Assembly (NCBI GenBank): GCA_907163375.1
Contig: CAJQUW010008936.1
Location: forward strand, 1 to 64,000
From: Prostheceraeus crozeri
Taxonomy: Eukaryota > Platyhelminthes > Polycladida > Euryleptidae
Direction of reading: 5' to 3'
Length of the DNA: 64,000 nucleotides
Both the position numbers and the translations under genes were made by a program. This document shows positions 63,801 to 64,000 of this stretch, piece by piece. Positions within the stretch are counted from its first letter, which is position 1; every line of letters begins with the position of its first letter. The notes beneath the pieces were generated by a model. It was given only the letters and a program-made list of their open reading frames with translations. It was not told where the DNA came from and did not search any database.

Positions 63801-64000
63801 TTTTAAATTAAATTATAAATTTTTTTATTTTTTCAAAATAATTTTTTTTATTCTTTAAAAAAAAATTTAAATATACTTTTTTATTCTTTATTTTTTTTAT
63901 AAAAATTAAATATAATAAAAAAATTTTTTGTTTTATTATCGAGTTTTTAATTGATAAATAAGAAAAATCAATTAAATTTAAAAAGTAATTAAAATTTTTT
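63801..64000. other. Right edge, intergenic
   Basis: AT-rich upstream region of mnmA. No gene or clear hairpin seen before the window ends. Confidence 0.4.

Overview
The window looks like chromosome from a wall-less bacterium (Mollicutes) that reads UGA as tryptophan. Composition is very AT-rich. Almost every housekeeping gene (metG, hisS, aspS, tkt, ychF, purL, mnmA) is open only if in-frame UGA is Trp. The tRNA order Arg-Pro-Ala-Met-Ile-Ser is a classic mollicute cluster, and one gene belongs to a nuclease family I know from Mycoplasma. Three mreB paralogues recall Spiroplasma and its relatives, but no fibril gene is present and purine-synthesis genes are unusual for the class. I therefore do not name a genus. 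Coordinates of long genes come from reading frames by eye with UGA as Trp.

Layout. 1-2.4 kb: the 3' part of a Type IIG-like restriction-modification gene. 2.5-3.2 kb: seven tRNA genes, two with abnormal loops. 3.4-4.6 kb: a Panacea/SocA-domain antitoxin-like gene with an unknown partner. 4.6-5.4 kb: a G-poor pyrimidine-rich block, a promoter and a possible small RNA. 5.4-17.1 kb (minus): ychF, degV, purE, purL, purC, a repeat protein and a fused m5C/m6A DNA methyltransferase. 17.2-35.3 kb: accessory region with surface proteins (signal peptide plus C-terminal membrane anchor), multi-pass membrane paralogues, a lone VirD4/TraG-type coupling ATPase, a nuclease and several decayed genes. 35.4-40.2 kb: an exonuclease, a Type IIG enzyme, a second copy of the pyrimidine block and an odd thymidylate-kinase-like gene, all between two 80-bp direct repeats. 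40.4-42.1 kb: metG. 42.2-59.0 kb (minus): a run from a membrane protein through a 2070-residue surface protein, hisS, aspS, tkt and nadD-yqeK to a 1086-residue surface protein. 59.1-62.7 kb: three mreB genes around a region full of TTATTCACA motifs. 62.7-63.8 kb: mnmA.

Two themes dominate. One is a large, fast-evolving set of surface proteins with internal repeats. The other is a scatter of defence genes (two Type IIG enzymes, a dual methyltransferase, a Panacea pair, a GIY-YIG relic and other nucleases) associated with two 80-bp repeat pairs and a duplicated G-poor DNA module. That module, with its promoter and hairpin leader, is the best candidate here for something undescribed.
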